Source of the DNA: Streptomyces agglomeratus
GTDB lineage: Bacteria; Actinomycetota; Actinomycetes; Streptomycetales; Streptomycetaceae
Direction: 5' to 3'
DNA length: 64,000 nt
NCBI RefSeq assembly: GCF_001746415.1
Contig: NZ_MEHJ01000001.1
Span: forward strand, 1,985,001 to 2,049,000
The notes under the pieces were generated by a model. The model searched no databases. It saw only the letters and a program-made list of their open reading frames with translations, and was not told the DNA's origin. This document shows, piece after piece, positions 1 to 9,056 of the stretch (position 1 is the first letter of the stretch; each line of letters starts with the position of its first letter). A program made the translations under genes and the position numbers.

Positions 1-108
1 GCCCGCAGGCGGCTGACCCACTGGTGGCAGGACCGGGTGGCACCGCACCCGCCCCGCCGTACGACCCGATTCGTCCGTGCGGCGCGCGCCGCACTCGTCC
101 GGAAGTGA
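1..108 (+). CDS. C-terminal end of an unidentified protein (partial)
   Basis: An open frame runs in from the left edge and stops with TGA at 106-108. Its last 35 residues are basic and aromatic (…LTHWWQDRV…RAARAALVRK). Too little is present to assign a family. The next gene is a TIGR04222-type membrane protein; in actinomycetes such genes often follow a DUF692 (MbnB/MNIO-type iron enzyme) gene, so a DUF692 C-terminus is a reasonable guess. That guess rests on context only. Confidence 0.45.
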   Translation, partial: ARRRLTHWWQDRVAPHPPRRTTRFVRAARAALVRK

Positions 109-115
109 CGCGCCC

Positions 116-1153
116 GTGATCATGACCGTCCTCACCCTGCTGATCGTGTCCGCCGTGGTCGCGGCCTGCGTCGTACTGACCCGAAGCGTCTCCGCGCTCC
201 ACGACGGCCGGGGCGGCGGCCCCGCCCCGGCCCACGACCTCATGGAGGTCGCGTTCCTCAACGGCGGCCCCGCCCGCGTCGTGGACACCGCCCTCACCAC
301 GATGTACGCCGACGGCCGCCTCGCGATCGGCGGCCCCGGCATCGTCTCGGCGCGGAGCACCGTCGCACACGACCCGGTGGAGCGGGCCGTGCTCGCCGAA
401 CTCGCCGCCGCGCCCAACGGCGCACTGCACACCCTGCGGCACGCCGTGATGCTCAGCGCCCCGGTGCAGGAGATCGGTGACGGCCTGGCGTTCCGCGGCC
501 TCATGGTCCCGCCGGGAGCCGGGCGCGGCCGGCGCAACGGCAGCATCGCCTTGCTGGTGGCCTGCTTCGCCGGGCTGCCCGCCACCCTCGTGGCGTCGGT
601 CGTGTCGGCCGCCACCGGCCACTTCACCGTCCTGTTCCCCGTCCTGGTGCTGCCCGCCCTGATCGCCGGAATCATCTGCGGCTCCGTCAACGCGGGCCGG
701 GCCGGTGCCCGGGTCACCCCGGCAGGCCGGGCGGCGGCCGGGAGGTTCGCCCTCGCGCACCCCGACGACGGCCGCCCCGGCCGTCTCGTGGCGGTGCACG
801 GGCTGCGGGCGCTGCCCGACCCCGTGCTCCAGGACCAGTTGCGCACGGCGGCGCGGCTGACACCCCGCGTCTCCCGGACCGCAACCCGTGTCCCCGCGCC
901 GGACAGCACCGGCTCGTACGCGGCCGCCGCCATGGTCTGGTGCGCCGGATCGGCCCCCGGCCATTCGGGCTGCGGCAGCGACTCGGGCTCCGGATCGGGC
1001 GGCTCCGGCTGTTCCGGCGGCGGGTCGGGCTGCGGCAGCGGCGGGTCCGGCTGCGGGTCGAGCTCCGGTTCCAGTTGCAGCTCGGGCTCCAGCTCCAGTT
1101 GCAGCTCGGGCTCCAGCTCCAGCTCGGGCTCCAGCTGCGGCAGCAGCTCCTGA
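116..1153 (+). CDS. TIGR04222-type membrane protein with Cys/Gly/Ser-rich tail
   Basis: About 345 residues from GTG at 116. An upstream in-frame GTG at 77 would overlap the preceding gene, whereas GGAAG at 101-105 is well spaced for the 116 start; ATG at 122 is also possible. The protein opens with a membrane segment (VLTLLIVSAVVAACVV). A soluble region follows, then a hydrophobic pair near the middle (ALLVACFAGLPATLVASVV and TVLFPVLVLPALIAGIIC). The last ~65 residues are almost only Gly, Ser and Cys, with seven Cys in GSGCGSGGSGC-like units. This layout matches the TIGR04222 'near_uncomplex' family, whose function is unknown to me. The tail could be a metal-binding or post-translationally modified segment. 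No catalytic motif is visible. The family call comes from architecture and memory, not from a search. Confidence 0.8.
   Translation: MIMTVLTLLIVSAVVAACVVLTRSVSALHDGRGGGPAPAHDLMEVAFLNGGPARVVDTALTTMYADGRLAIGGPGIVSARSTVAHDPVERAVLAELAAAPNGALHTLRHAVMLSAPVQEIGDGLAFRGLMVPPGAGRGRRNGSIALLVACFAGLPATLVASVVSAATGHFTVLFPVLVLPALIAGIICGSVNAGRAGARVTPAGRAAAGRFALAHPDDGRPGRLVAVHGLRALPDPVLQDQLRTAARLTPRVSRTATRVPAPDSTGSYAAAAMVWCAGSAPGHSGCGSDSGSGSGGSGCSGGGSGCGSGGSGCGSSSGSSCSSGSSSSCSSGSSSSSGSSCGSSS
1071..1118 (+). repeat. 24-bp perfect tandem duplication in the Cys/Ser tail
   Basis: The units at 1071-1094 and 1095-1118 are identical and begin CCAGTTGCAGCTCGGGC. They are in frame (8 codons) and add one Cys-containing module each, so tail length probably varies between strains by slippage. 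Confidence 0.85.
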
Positions 1154-1350
1154 CCGACCCCGCGCCCCCACCGGCCGGTCCGCCGGCGGGGGCCCGGCTC
1201 GCGGCGTACGCACGGTCGAAGGTCCGTACCCGCGTGCCGCCCGCGCGACTCGTCGGGGTCATAGACACCGACACCGCCCACCGGTGCTTTACATCGCCAA
1301 CTGCCCAGCCAAGTATCCCCTTTGTCCTGAACCTGTACGAAGGGAACGCG

Positions 1351-2955
1351 ATGAGAGCACTGGCGATGTACGGGACCCTGGCGTCCGTCGGCTCCCTGGT
1401 CCTGACCGCCCTCGTCGCCGCCCCCGCCGGCAGCGCCGAATCCACCGCCTCCCCGGAGATCCGCGGCACGGCGGCGGCCGCCCACCGCGCGGCCGCCGCC
1501 GGTATCACGTTCGGCGCCTGCCCCAAGTCCGAGGGGCTGCCCGGACACGTCAGGTGCGGCAGCGTCAAGGTCCCCCTCGACTACGCCGAACCCGGCGGCC
1601 GTCAGATCTCACTGACCGTCAGCCGCGCCCGGGCGACCGGGAAGCCGGCGGCCCGCCAGGGCGCGCTCGTCTACAACCCGGGCGGCCCCGGCGCCTCCAG
1701 CATGTTCTTCCCGATGGCGGGCGTGCTGCCCGAGTGGAAACGGCTGGCAGCGGCGTACGACCTCGTCGGCTACGCCCCGCGCGGCGTCGGCCGCTCGGCC
1801 CCGCTGTCCTGCCAGAAGCCCTCGGAGCTCGCCCAGGCGCCCAGCGAGGCCCCGACGTACCCCTCCCACGCGTACAAGAAGGAACGCAAGGCGCGGGCCA
1901 GGGCGTACGCCGACGGCTGTGCCCGCACGGCGGGCGACGCGCTGCGCCACTACACCTCGCTCAACAACGCCCGTGACCTCGACGTGCTGCGCGCGGCGCT
2001 CGGCGAGAAGAAGCTGACCTTCATGGGCGCGTCGTACGGCACCTACTTCGGCGCGCTGTACGCGACGCTCTTCCCGTCCCACGTGCGCCGCATGGTCTTC
2101 GACTCGGCGGTCAATCCCGCCCCGGGGCAGATCTGGTACCGCAACAACCTCGACCAGTCGCTCGCCTTCGAGAGGCGCTGGCTGGACTTCCGTACCTGGG
2201 TCGCCAAGCACGACAGGACGTACCACCTGGGCACCACGCCCGAAGCGGTCCTCGCCGCGTACGAGAAGGTGCGCGCCGGGCTCTCGCGCAAGCCGGCGGG
2301 CGGCAGGGTGGGCACCGCCCAGCTCCAGTCGGCGCTGCTGAGCGCCGGTTACTACGACGACTACTGGGCGATGCGCGCCACGGCGCTGTCGGAGTACCTG
2401 AAGGGCAACCCGAAGCCCCTGATCGAGCAGGCGTCGCCGAGGGCCGAGTCGGCGCGCGACGACGAGAACAGCAAGGCCGTCTACACCGCTGTCGAGTGCA
2501 ACGACGCGCCGTGGCCGACCGAGTGGTGGGTGTGGGACCGGGACAACAGCCTGCTCGCGGCGCGCGCGCCCTTCGAGACGTGGGACAACGCGTGGATGAA
2601 CCTGCCGTGCGCGTACTGGAGCGTTCCGCGCCAGGAGCCTCTGGACGTCGGTACGCGGCCGGGTGAGCTGCCCCCGACGCTGATCCTGGCCGCCGAGCGG
2701 GACGCGGCGACGCCGTACCCGGGGGCGCTGGAACTTCAGCGGCGGCTGGCCGGTTCCGTGCTGGTCACCGAGCGGGACGCCGGCACGCACGGGATCGGCG
2801 GCGGGGCGAACAAGTGCGTCAACGGCCATCTGGAGACGTATCTCCTGACCGGTCGGACACCGGTGCGGCGCGCGGACTGCGCGCCGCACCGGGAGCCGAA
2901 CCCGGTGTCGCTGGACAAGCGGGCCGTGGCCAAGGAGCCGGCGCCCACTGTCTGA
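1351..2955 (+). CDS. Secreted alpha/beta hydrolase, S33 tripeptidyl aminopeptidase type
   Basis: 534 residues from ATG at 1351, with ACGAAGGGA just upstream. The longer open frame starting at 940 overlaps the previous gene and encodes low-complexity sequence, so it was not used. An N-terminal signal peptide (LVLTALVAAPAGSAES) predicts export. Hydrolase landmarks are the oxyanion-type GGPGASS motif near residue 110, the nucleophile elbow GASYG with Ser228, Asp451 in ERDAATP, and His480 in GTHGIG; all three triad positions are present. The C-terminal part resembles the TAP-like domain that clips short peptides from protein N-termini, as in the Streptomyces SlpD/SlpE and Tap proteins. It stands alone and is bounded downstream by a hairpin. 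The exact substrate is unknown. Confidence 0.88.
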   Translation: MRALAMYGTLASVGSLVLTALVAAPAGSAESTASPEIRGTAAAAHRAAAAGITFGACPKSEGLPGHVRCGSVKVPLDYAEPGGRQISLTVSRARATGKPAARQGALVYNPGGPGASSMFFPMAGVLPEWKRLAAAYDLVGYAPRGVGRSAPLSCQKPSELAQAPSEAPTYPSHAYKKERKARARAYADGCARTAGDALRHYTSLNNARDLDVLRAALGEKKLTFMGASYGTYFGALYATLFPSHVRRMVFDSAVNPAPGQIWYRNNLDQSLAFERRWLDFRTWVAKHDRTYHLGTTPEAVLAAYEKVRAGLSRKPAGGRVGTAQLQSALLSAGYYDDYWAMRATALSEYLKGNPKPLIEQASPRAESARDDENSKAVYTAVECNDAPWPTEWWVWDRDNSLLAARAPFETWDNAWMNLPCAYWSVPRQEPLDVGTRPGELPPTLILAAERDAATPYPGALELQRRLAGSVLVTERDAGTHGIGGGANKCVNGHLETYLLTGRTPVRRADCAPHREPNPVSLDKRAVAKEPAPTV

Positions 2956-3027
2956 TCTTCCGGGTAGGGGGTGGGGGGCCGCCGCTCGGGCGAGCCCGCC
3001 ACCAGGTCTGTGAACGGCCCTGCGGAC

Positions 3028-3067
3028 GGCCGGTGCCTGTCCGGGGACAACCCCCGGGGCACCGGCC
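3028..3067. terminator. Bidirectional hairpin between convergent genes
   Basis: GGCCGGTGCC at 3028-3037 pairs with GGCACCGGCC at 3058-3067, with an inner CCGGGG/CCCCGG helix. It separates the S33 peptidase (plus) from chdC (minus). Confidence 0.6.
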
Positions 3068-3074
3068 GAAGGCG

Positions 3075-3806
3075 TCAGGCCAGGCCGGCGACCAGGTCCG
3101 CGACCGACTTGCGGCGGCCGGTGTAGAACGGCACCTCTTCACGCACGTGCATGCGGGCCTCGGAGGCGCGCAGGTGACGCATGAGGTCGACGATGCGGTA
3201 GAGCTCGTCGGCCTCGAACGCGAGCAGCCACTCGTAGTCGCCGAGCGAGAACGAGGCGACCGTGTTGGCGCGCACGTCCGGGTAGCCGCGCGCCATCTTG
3301 CCGTGGTCGGCGAGCATGCGGCGACGGTCCTCGTCGGGCAGCAGGTACCAGTCGTACGAGCGCACGAAGGGGTAGACGGAGACGTAGTTGCGCGGCGTCT
3401 CGTCGGCCAGGAAGGCCGGGATGTGCGACTTGTTGAACTCGGCGGGACGGTGCAGCGCCATGTTCGACCAGACCGGCTCCAGCGCGCGGCCCAGCTTGGT
3501 GCGGCGGAAGAGGTTGTACGCCTCCTGGAGCTGGTCCGCGGTCTCTGCGTGCCACCAGATCATGACGTCCGCGTCGGCGCGCAGCCCCGACACGTCGTAG
3601 GTGCCGCGCACGGTGACGTCCTTGGCGGCGAGCTGGTCGAACAGCTCCTGGACCTCGTCGGCGTACCCGGCGCGGTCCTCCGGCAGCACGTCCCGCAGCT
3701 TGAAGACGGACCACAGGGTGTAGCGGATGACGTCGTTGAGGTCCTTCGCCTTCTTGCCGGCGTTGGGGCCTCGGGGGGATGTCACAGTCTCCGGAGCATC
3801 AGTCAT
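3075..3806 (-). CDS. chdC: Coproheme decarboxylase ChdC (HemQ, chlorite-dismutase fold)
   Basis: 243 residues from ATG at 3806 (MTDAPETV…). The longer frame above it runs into hemG and was discarded. The enzyme oxidatively decarboxylates coproheme III to heme b, the last step of the coproporphyrin-dependent route in Gram-positive bacteria. Tyr145 in [10 protein letters not shown] fits the catalytic tyrosine and His168 in LADHGK fits the proximal heme ligand; their 23-residue spacing matches my recollection of actinobacterial ChdC (Y135/H158). The stop of hemG lies four bases upstream, so the two genes are almost certainly one operon. Length and context agree with the family. Older annotations call this a chlorite dismutase, but a heme-synthesis role is far more likely here. 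Confidence 0.94.
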   Translation of the reverse strand: MTDAPETVTSPRGPNAGKKAKDLNDVIRYTLWSVFKLRDVLPEDRAGYADEVQELFDQLAAKDVTVRGTYDVSGLRADADVMIWWHAETADQLQEAYNLFRRTKLGRALEPVWSNMALHRPAEFNKSHIPAFLADETPRNYVSVYPFVRSYDWYLLPDEDRRRMLADHGKMARGYPDVRANTVASFSLGDYEWLLAFEADELYRIVDLMRHLRASEARMHVREEVPFYTGRRKSVADLVAGLA

Positions 3807-3810
3807 GTCC

Positions 3811-5238
3811 CTATTCTCCCGCCTCGTGATCCGTGCCTCGCGCCGGGTCCGGGGTGAGCATGATCTCGTCGGCGGCGCGCTGTCCGCTCGCGACGCAGGC
3901 GGGGATGCCGACACCGTCGTACGCCGCTCCGCAGACCCGCAGGCCGGGCAGCTTGGCGACCTCGTCACGGACCCGCGCGACCCGGGCGGGGTGGCCGACG
4001 GGGTACTGCGGCAGGCCGCCGATCCAGCGGGTGACCTCGGTGGCGACGGGGCGGGCGGCGAGGCCGGTGGCCGCGCCCAGGTCCCGCAGGGACACCTCGA
4101 CCAGCTCGTCGTCCTCGCGGTGCAGGTGGTCCTCCTCGCCGTAGCGCCCGATGGAGGTGCGCAGGAGGAACAGGTCGGGGGCGGCGGCGTCCACCCATCC
4201 CCATTTACGGGTGGAGAACGTCGACGCCTTGATCGTGCGCCCGTCCACCGGCGGCACCAGGAACCCCGATCCCTCCGGCAGCGCCGCCACGTCCCGGCGG
4301 CGGAACGCCATGGTCACCAGCGCCATCGACGCGTACTCGACGGCGGACAGCTCGGCGGCCGCGGCCGGTGACTCGGCGGACAGGAGCGCGGAGGCCGCCC
4401 AGGCGGGGGCCGCGAGGACGACGGAGTCCGCCTCGATCACCCGCTCGTCGGTACGCACCTGCCAGCCTGCCGCGCCGCGCGTCAGCCCGATCACCGGGGT
4501 GCGGAGCAGGACCTCGCCGCCCCCGGCGCGCACAGCGTCCGCGACGGCGTCGGGGAGCGTGCCGATGCCGCCCTCGATGCCCATGAAGACGGGCCCGGCC
4601 GGCTGCTTCGCGGCGGCCCCGCGCTGGATCTCCCGCACACCGTCGAGGAGCGAGTCGTGCGTACGTGCCGCCTCGAAGAGCTGCGGTACGGCGGCGCGCA
4701 TGGACGTCCGGTACACATCACCGGCGTACACACCGCCGAGCAGCGGTTCCACCAGCCGGTCGACGACCTCCCGGCCGAGGCGGGCCGCGACGTACTCGCC
4801 GAGCGCGACGTCGTCGCCCACCTCGGTGCGCGGGAGTTCGCGCTCGCGCCGCATCCGTGCGAGGCCCTCGGCGGAGAGGATGCCGCCGAGCACCTCCGGG
4901 TCGCCGGGCACGCCCATCACGTGCCCCTTGGGCATCGGGGTCAGCGCGCCCCGGTTCCACAGCGAGGCGGTGGCGGTGGCGGGCGGCTGGAGGCGGTCCC
5001 CGAGCCCCACCGCGCGCGCCAGGGCGACCGCCTCGGGCCGCCGGGCCAGCATCGACTCGGCGCCCAGGTCGACGGGCACGCCCGCGATCTCGCCGGCGAG
5101 GAGCTTGCCGCCGAGCTGGTCCGTCGCCTCCAGCAGCGTGACGAGCGCACCGGCGCCGACCAGCCGGTGGGCGGCGGCGAGACCGGAGATGCCGCCGCCG
5201 ATGACGACGACACGGCCCGTACGAGATTCCACGTTCAT
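3811..5238 (-). CDS. hemG: Protoporphyrinogen/coproporphyrinogen III oxidase
   Basis: 475 residues from ATG at 5238. The N-terminus carries the FAD dinucleotide motif [17 protein letters not shown], followed by the [12 protein letters not shown] region typical of HemY-type flavoproteins. A C-terminal FAD-contact segment ([19 protein letters not shown]) is intact. In actinobacteria this family, also called HemY or CgoX, oxidises coproporphyrinogen III to coproporphyrin III with O2. Ferrochelatase and ChdC then act on that product. It is co-directional with chdC, with only four bases between them, supporting coupled expression. No lesion is seen. Confidence 0.94.
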   Translation of the reverse strand: MNVESRTGRVVVIGGGISGLAAAHRLVGAGALVTLLEATDQLGGKLLAGEIAGVPVDLGAESMLARRPEAVALARAVGLGDRLQPPATATASLWNRGALTPMPKGHVMGVPGDPEVLGGILSAEGLARMRRERELPRTEVGDDVALGEYVAARLGREVVDRLVEPLLGGVYAGDVYRTSMRAAVPQLFEAARTHDSLLDGVREIQRGAAAKQPAGPVFMGIEGGIGTLPDAVADAVRAGGGEVLLRTPVIGLTRGAAGWQVRTDERVIEADSVVLAAPAWAASALLSAESPAAAAELSAVEYASMALVTMAFRRRDVAALPEGSGFLVPPVDGRTIKASTFSTRKWGWVDAAAPDLFLLRTSIGRYGEEDHLHREDDELVEVSLRDLGAATGLAARPVATEVTRWIGGLPQYPVGHPARVARVRDEVAKLPGLRVCGAAYDGVGIPACVASGQRAADEIMLTPDPARGTDHEAGE

Positions 5239-5366
5239 GGGTCCACTCTCTCAAACCCTGATCGAGTCCTGACCGTGACCGCTTCGGGACCGGAATCCGG
5301 CAACCCCCTCCCCCGCCTCGTACGTCGAACCGGCAACACTCACCACGACGTTCGGGGGGAACCGAC

Positions 5367-6404
5367 ATGCGTGCATCACGTACGTCAGGGCACCGGTCCA
5401 CCAAGGTCCTGGCGGCCGCTCTGCTCACCGCCTCACTCGCGGTCGGCGGCTGCGGGGCCGGTGACGACAGCGGGGCCGGTGACAGCCACAAGGGGGTCGC
5501 GGCCGATTCCAAGGGCGGCGGCCAGGAACAGCGGGCGCCGGGCACCGGTTCGGACACCGCTTCCGGGGCCGGGGCGCAGCGGCCGGCCGGTCCGGCCGGG
5601 GCGAAGAAGCCGCCGCTCGCCAAGAGCCACGTCATCCGTACCGCGACGCTCTCCGTCGAGGTCGAGAGCGCGACGAAGGCGCTCGCCACGGCCCATACGG
5701 CGGCCGAGAACGCCGGCGGCATCGTCGGCAACGAGACCACCGAGCGGATCGACGACAGCCACGTCTACGCCCGCATCGTGCTGCGCGTCCCGCAGGAGGA
5801 GTACGACGGCGTACTGAAGGAACTCTCCGGCACCGGGAAGCTGCTCAGCCGCAAGGCGAACGCCAAGGACGTCACCGAGCAGGTCGTGGACGTCGAGAGC
5901 CGCGTCAAGTCGCAGCGCACCAGTGTCGCGCGGGTGCGGGACATGATGGACCGGGCCACGAAGATCAGCGATGTGGTCATGCTGGAGGGCGAGCTGAACA
6001 CGCGTCAGACGGAGCTGGAGGCGCTGCTCGCCCAGCAGGCGTCGCTGAAGGACCGTACGAGCCTGGCGACCATCACCCTCGAACTCTCCGAGCCCGAGGC
6101 GGCGCAGCGGGCCGAGGACGAGGACCCCGGCTTCCTGGACGCGCTCGCGGGCGGCTGGGACGCGTTCGTCACGACGCTGAAGTGGGTGGCGATGGTGCTC
6201 GGCGCGGTGGCCCCGTTCGCCGCCGCGCTGGCCCTGCTGTACGTCCTGTGGCGGCTGCTGCGCGGCCGCCTGCCGCAGCGGCGTACGGCCGCGCCCGCAC
6301 CCGCGCCCGCTACCGGCATGGGCGCCATGGCCGCCCCGTTCCCGTCGGCCGGGCCGGCGACCGGGGCCGGGGAGCCCGCGGAGAAGCCTCGTCCGCGGGA
6401 GTAG
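5367..6404 (+). CDS. DUF4349 lipoprotein
   Basis: 345 residues from ATG at 5367, preceded by a GGGGGG ribosome-binding tract. A signal peptide ends in the lipobox LAVGGC (Cys29), then a Gly/Lys/Ala-rich linker leads to the DUF4349 domain at about 85-260. This domain includes IRTATLSVEVESATKA, a coiled-coil-prone middle (LEGELNTRQTELEALLAQQASLKDR) and an ITLELSEPE strand. One membrane segment follows at about 275-300 (MVLGAVAPFAAALALLYVLW), then a Pro/Ala-rich cytoplasmic tail. The protein therefore seems anchored at both ends of its extracytoplasmic domain. Function is unknown. It is divergent from hemG and not obviously linked to heme synthesis. Confidence 0.88.
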   Translation: MRASRTSGHRSTKVLAAALLTASLAVGGCGAGDDSGAGDSHKGVAADSKGGGQEQRAPGTGSDTASGAGAQRPAGPAGAKKPPLAKSHVIRTATLSVEVESATKALATAHTAAENAGGIVGNETTERIDDSHVYARIVLRVPQEEYDGVLKELSGTGKLLSRKANAKDVTEQVVDVESRVKSQRTSVARVRDMMDRATKISDVVMLEGELNTRQTELEALLAQQASLKDRTSLATITLELSEPEAAQRAEDEDPGFLDALAGGWDAFVTTLKWVAMVLGAVAPFAAALALLYVLWRLLRGRLPQRRTAAPAPAPATGMGAMAAPFPSAGPATGAGEPAEKPRPRE

Positions 6405-6451
6405 CCCTTAGCGTGTCCCTGCGGGAGTACGGATCTACCGAGGGGACTCGC

Positions 6452-7834
6452 ATGGCAGCGGCGGAACGACTGGTGGTCATCGGCGGCGACGCGGCGGGCA
6501 TGTCCGCCGCGTCGCAGGCCCGCAGGCTCAAGGGGCCGGACGAGCTGGAGATCGTCGCCTTCGAGCGCGGCCACTTCACGTCGTACTCGGCCTGCGGCAT
6601 CCCGTACTGGGTCGGCGGAGCGGTTCAGGACCGGGACGACCTGATCGCGCGTACGCCCGAGGAGCACCGCGCACGCAACATCAGCCTGCGCGTCCGCACC
6701 GAGGTGACCGCGATCGACGTGGCGGGCGGCCGGGTCCGGTCCCGGGACCTGGAATCGGGCGCCGAGTCGTGGACCGGCTTCGACAAGCTGGTCGTGGCGA
6801 CCGGCGCACGTCCCGTGCGACCGGCGCTGCCCGGCATCGACGCGCCGGGCGTGCACGGCGTGCAGACCCTGGACGACGGCCAGGCCCTGATCGACACGCT
6901 GGAGCGGACGAAGGGGCGGCACGCAGTCGTCGTCGGGGCGGGCTACATCGGTGTGGAGATGGCGGAGGCGCTGGTCGGCCGCGGCTACGAGGTGACCGTG
7001 CTGAACCGGGGCGAGCAGCCGATGTCCACGCTGGACCCCGACATGGGGCGGCTCGTCCACGACGCGATGAACGGCATGGGCATCACCACCGTCTCCGGCG
7101 CCGAGGTCACCAAGATCCTCACCGGTGACGACGGCCGCGTCCGGGCGGTCGCCACGGACGGGGAGACGTATCCGGCGGACGTGGTCGTGCTGGGCATCGG
7201 CGTCGAGCCGGAGACGGCACTCGCGCGGGAGGCGGGGCTGCCGGTCGGGTCGTCCGGGGGACTGGTCACGGACCTGTCGATGCGCGTGGCCGGCCACGAG
7301 AACATCTGGGCGGGGGGCGACTGTGTGGAGGTGCTCGACCTCGTCTCGGGCCGCCGCCGCCACATCGCGCTCGGCACGCACGCGAACAAGCACGGCCAGG
7401 TGATCGGGTCGAACGTGGGCGGCGGTTACGCGACGTTCCCCGGTGTCGTCGGTACGGCGGTCAGCAAGGTGTGCGATCTGGAGATCGCGCGCACGGGTCT
7501 GAGGGAGAAGGACGCGCGGGCGGAGGGCCTGCGGTTCGTGACGGCGACGATCGAGTCGACCAGCCGCGCGGGGTACTACCCCGGGGCGTCGCCGATGACC
7601 GTGAAGATGACGGCCGAGCGGCGGACGGGGCGGCTGCTCGGCGTGCAGATCGTCGGGCGCGAGGGGGCGGGGAAGCGGGTCGACATCGCGGCGGTCGCGC
7701 TCACCGCCCGTATGACGGTGGAGCAGATGACGGCGCTGGATCTCGGGTACGCCCCGCCGTTCTCCCCGGTGTGGGACCCCGTCCTGGTCGCGGCCCGCAA
7801 GGCGGTGACGGCGGTACGGAAGGGGGGCGCGTAG
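6452..7834 (+). CDS. FAD-dependent oxidoreductase, CoA-disulfide reductase/Nox-like
   Basis: 460 residues from ATG at 6452; the open frame upstream of this overlaps the lipoprotein gene. It begins with an FAD motif (VVIGGDAAGMSAASQ). Cys48 follows in SACGIPYW, the position of the single redox cysteine of CoA-disulfide reductases and NADH oxidases. An NAD(P)H-binding motif VVVGAGYIGVEMAE lies near 160, a second FAD motif WAGGDCVE near 290, and the C-terminal dimerisation domain is complete. It may reduce CoA-disulfide, a mycothiol-related disulfide or O2; the sequence does not distinguish these. Convergent with hemE. Confidence 0.88.
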   Translation: MAAAERLVVIGGDAAGMSAASQARRLKGPDELEIVAFERGHFTSYSACGIPYWVGGAVQDRDDLIARTPEEHRARNISLRVRTEVTAIDVAGGRVRSRDLESGAESWTGFDKLVVATGARPVRPALPGIDAPGVHGVQTLDDGQALIDTLERTKGRHAVVVGAGYIGVEMAEALVGRGYEVTVLNRGEQPMSTLDPDMGRLVHDAMNGMGITTVSGAEVTKILTGDDGRVRAVATDGETYPADVVVLGIGVEPETALAREAGLPVGSSGGLVTDLSMRVAGHENIWAGGDCVEVLDLVSGRRRHIALGTHANKHGQVIGSNVGGGYATFPGVVGTAVSKVCDLEIARTGLREKDARAEGLRFVTATIESTSRAGYYPGASPMTVKMTAERRTGRLLGVQIVGREGAGKRVDIAAVALTARMTVEQMTALDLGYAPPFSPVWDPVLVAARKAVTAVRKGGA

Positions 7835-7857
7835 GGGGGCGCGTAGGGGGCGGTCGC

Positions 7858-7886
7858 CCGCGGCGGGCTTTTGCGGCCCGCCGCGG
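7858..7886. terminator. Hairpin between convergent oxidoreductase and hemE
   Basis: CCGCGGCGGGC at 7858-7868 pairs with GCCCGCCGCGG at 7876-7886 around a T-rich loop. It lies between the two stop codons and can serve both strands. Confidence 0.75.
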
Positions 7887-7895
7887 CGCCAGCGG

Positions 7896-8966
7896 CTAGC
7901 GTGCCGTGCGGGTGTGCACGTACTCCGTGAGGCGGGTCAGCGCGTCGGGGTCGGTCGTCGGCAGGACACCGTGGCCCAGGTTGAAGATGTGCCCCTCCAG
8001 GCCCGCCGCCGCGTCCAGCACCTCGTCGGTCTTCGCCATGACCGCGTCCGGCGTCGAGAAGAGCACGGCGGGGTCGAGGTTGCCCTGGAGCGCCTTGCCG
8101 GGGCCGACGCGCCGCGCCGCCTCGTCCATCGGCACCCGCCAGTCCACGCCGACGACGTCGGCGCCGGCCTCGCCCATCAGCCCGAGCAGCTCGCCCGTGC
8201 CGACACCGAAGTGGATGCGCGGTACGCCGTACGACGCCACCGCGTCGAAGACCTTCGCGGAGGCGGGCATCACCGAGCGCGTGTAGTCGGCGGGGGCGAT
8301 CGCGCCGACCCAGGAGTCGAAGAGCTGCACGGCGGACGCGCCGGCCTCGATCTGGACCTTCAGAAACGCCCCGGTGATCTCCGCGAGCCGGTCCAGCAGA
8401 TCGGCCCACAGCCGCGGGTCGCCGTACATCAGGGCCTTGGTGTGCTCGTGGTTGCGCGAGGGGCCGCCCTCCACGAGGTAACTCGCGAGAGTGAAAGGCG
8501 CGCCCGCGAATCCGATGAGCGGAGTGGACCCGAGCTCACGCGTGAGCATCCCGATCGCCTCGGTGACGTAGGTGACGTCCTCCGGCGTGAGGTCGCGCAG
8601 GCGCGCGAGATCGGCGCGGGTGCGGATCGGCTCGGCGATCACCGGACCGACGCCGGGCTTGATGTCGAGGTCGATGCCGATCGCCTTCAGCGGCACCACG
8701 ATGTCGCTGAAGAAGATCGCCGCGTCGACGCCGTGACGTCGTACGGGCTGGAGCGTGATCTCGGTGACCAGCTCGGGCCGCATGCAGGAGTCGAGCATCG
8801 GGATGCCCTCGCGCACCTTCAGGTACTCCGGCAGCGAGCGCCCCGCCTGCCGCATGAACCAGACCGGCGTGTGCGGCACCGGCTCGCGCCTGCACGCCTT
8901 GAGGAAGGCCGAATCGTACGTCTGGCTCTGCGGGCTGCCCACGGGGCGGCGGTCATTGGCACTCAC
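7896..8966 (-). CDS. hemE: Uroporphyrinogen decarboxylase
   Basis: 356 residues from GTG at 8966 (MSANDRRPVG…); the longer frame runs across the divergent DUF3000 gene. HemE removes four acetate carboxyls from uroporphyrinogen III to give coproporphyrinogen III, the substrate of the nearby HemG. The family signature PVWFMRQAGRSLPEY is present near residue 35, with FSDIVVPLKAIG and the substrate-site segments GFAGAPFTLASYL and QLFDSWVGAIAP. Length is normal. It is separated from hemG by two genes on the other strand, so the three heme genes here are not one transcript. The ribosome-binding site is weak (GAAG). Confidence 0.96.
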   Translation of the reverse strand: MSANDRRPVGSPQSQTYDSAFLKACRREPVPHTPVWFMRQAGRSLPEYLKVREGIPMLDSCMRPELVTEITLQPVRRHGVDAAIFFSDIVVPLKAIGIDLDIKPGVGPVIAEPIRTRADLARLRDLTPEDVTYVTEAIGMLTRELGSTPLIGFAGAPFTLASYLVEGGPSRNHEHTKALMYGDPRLWADLLDRLAEITGAFLKVQIEAGASAVQLFDSWVGAIAPADYTRSVMPASAKVFDAVASYGVPRIHFGVGTGELLGLMGEAGADVVGVDWRVPMDEAARRVGPGKALQGNLDPAVLFSTPDAVMAKTDEVLDAAAGLEGHIFNLGHGVLPTTDPDALTRLTEYVHTRTAR

Positions 8967-9056
8967 GCCCAAATCTTCGCACGCGGGCCGAAGCGGTTGT
9001 CGCGGGGCGGGTGTCCTTCCCTGCGCGAGGCGCACGTTCCGCCTACGCTTCCCCGC

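Noticed and set aside
940..1350. N-terminal extension of the S33 peptidase frame upstream of ATG 1351
   Set aside because: It overlaps the TIGR04222 gene, encodes Leu/Arg low-complexity sequence, and a signal peptide with ribosome-binding site begins at 1351.
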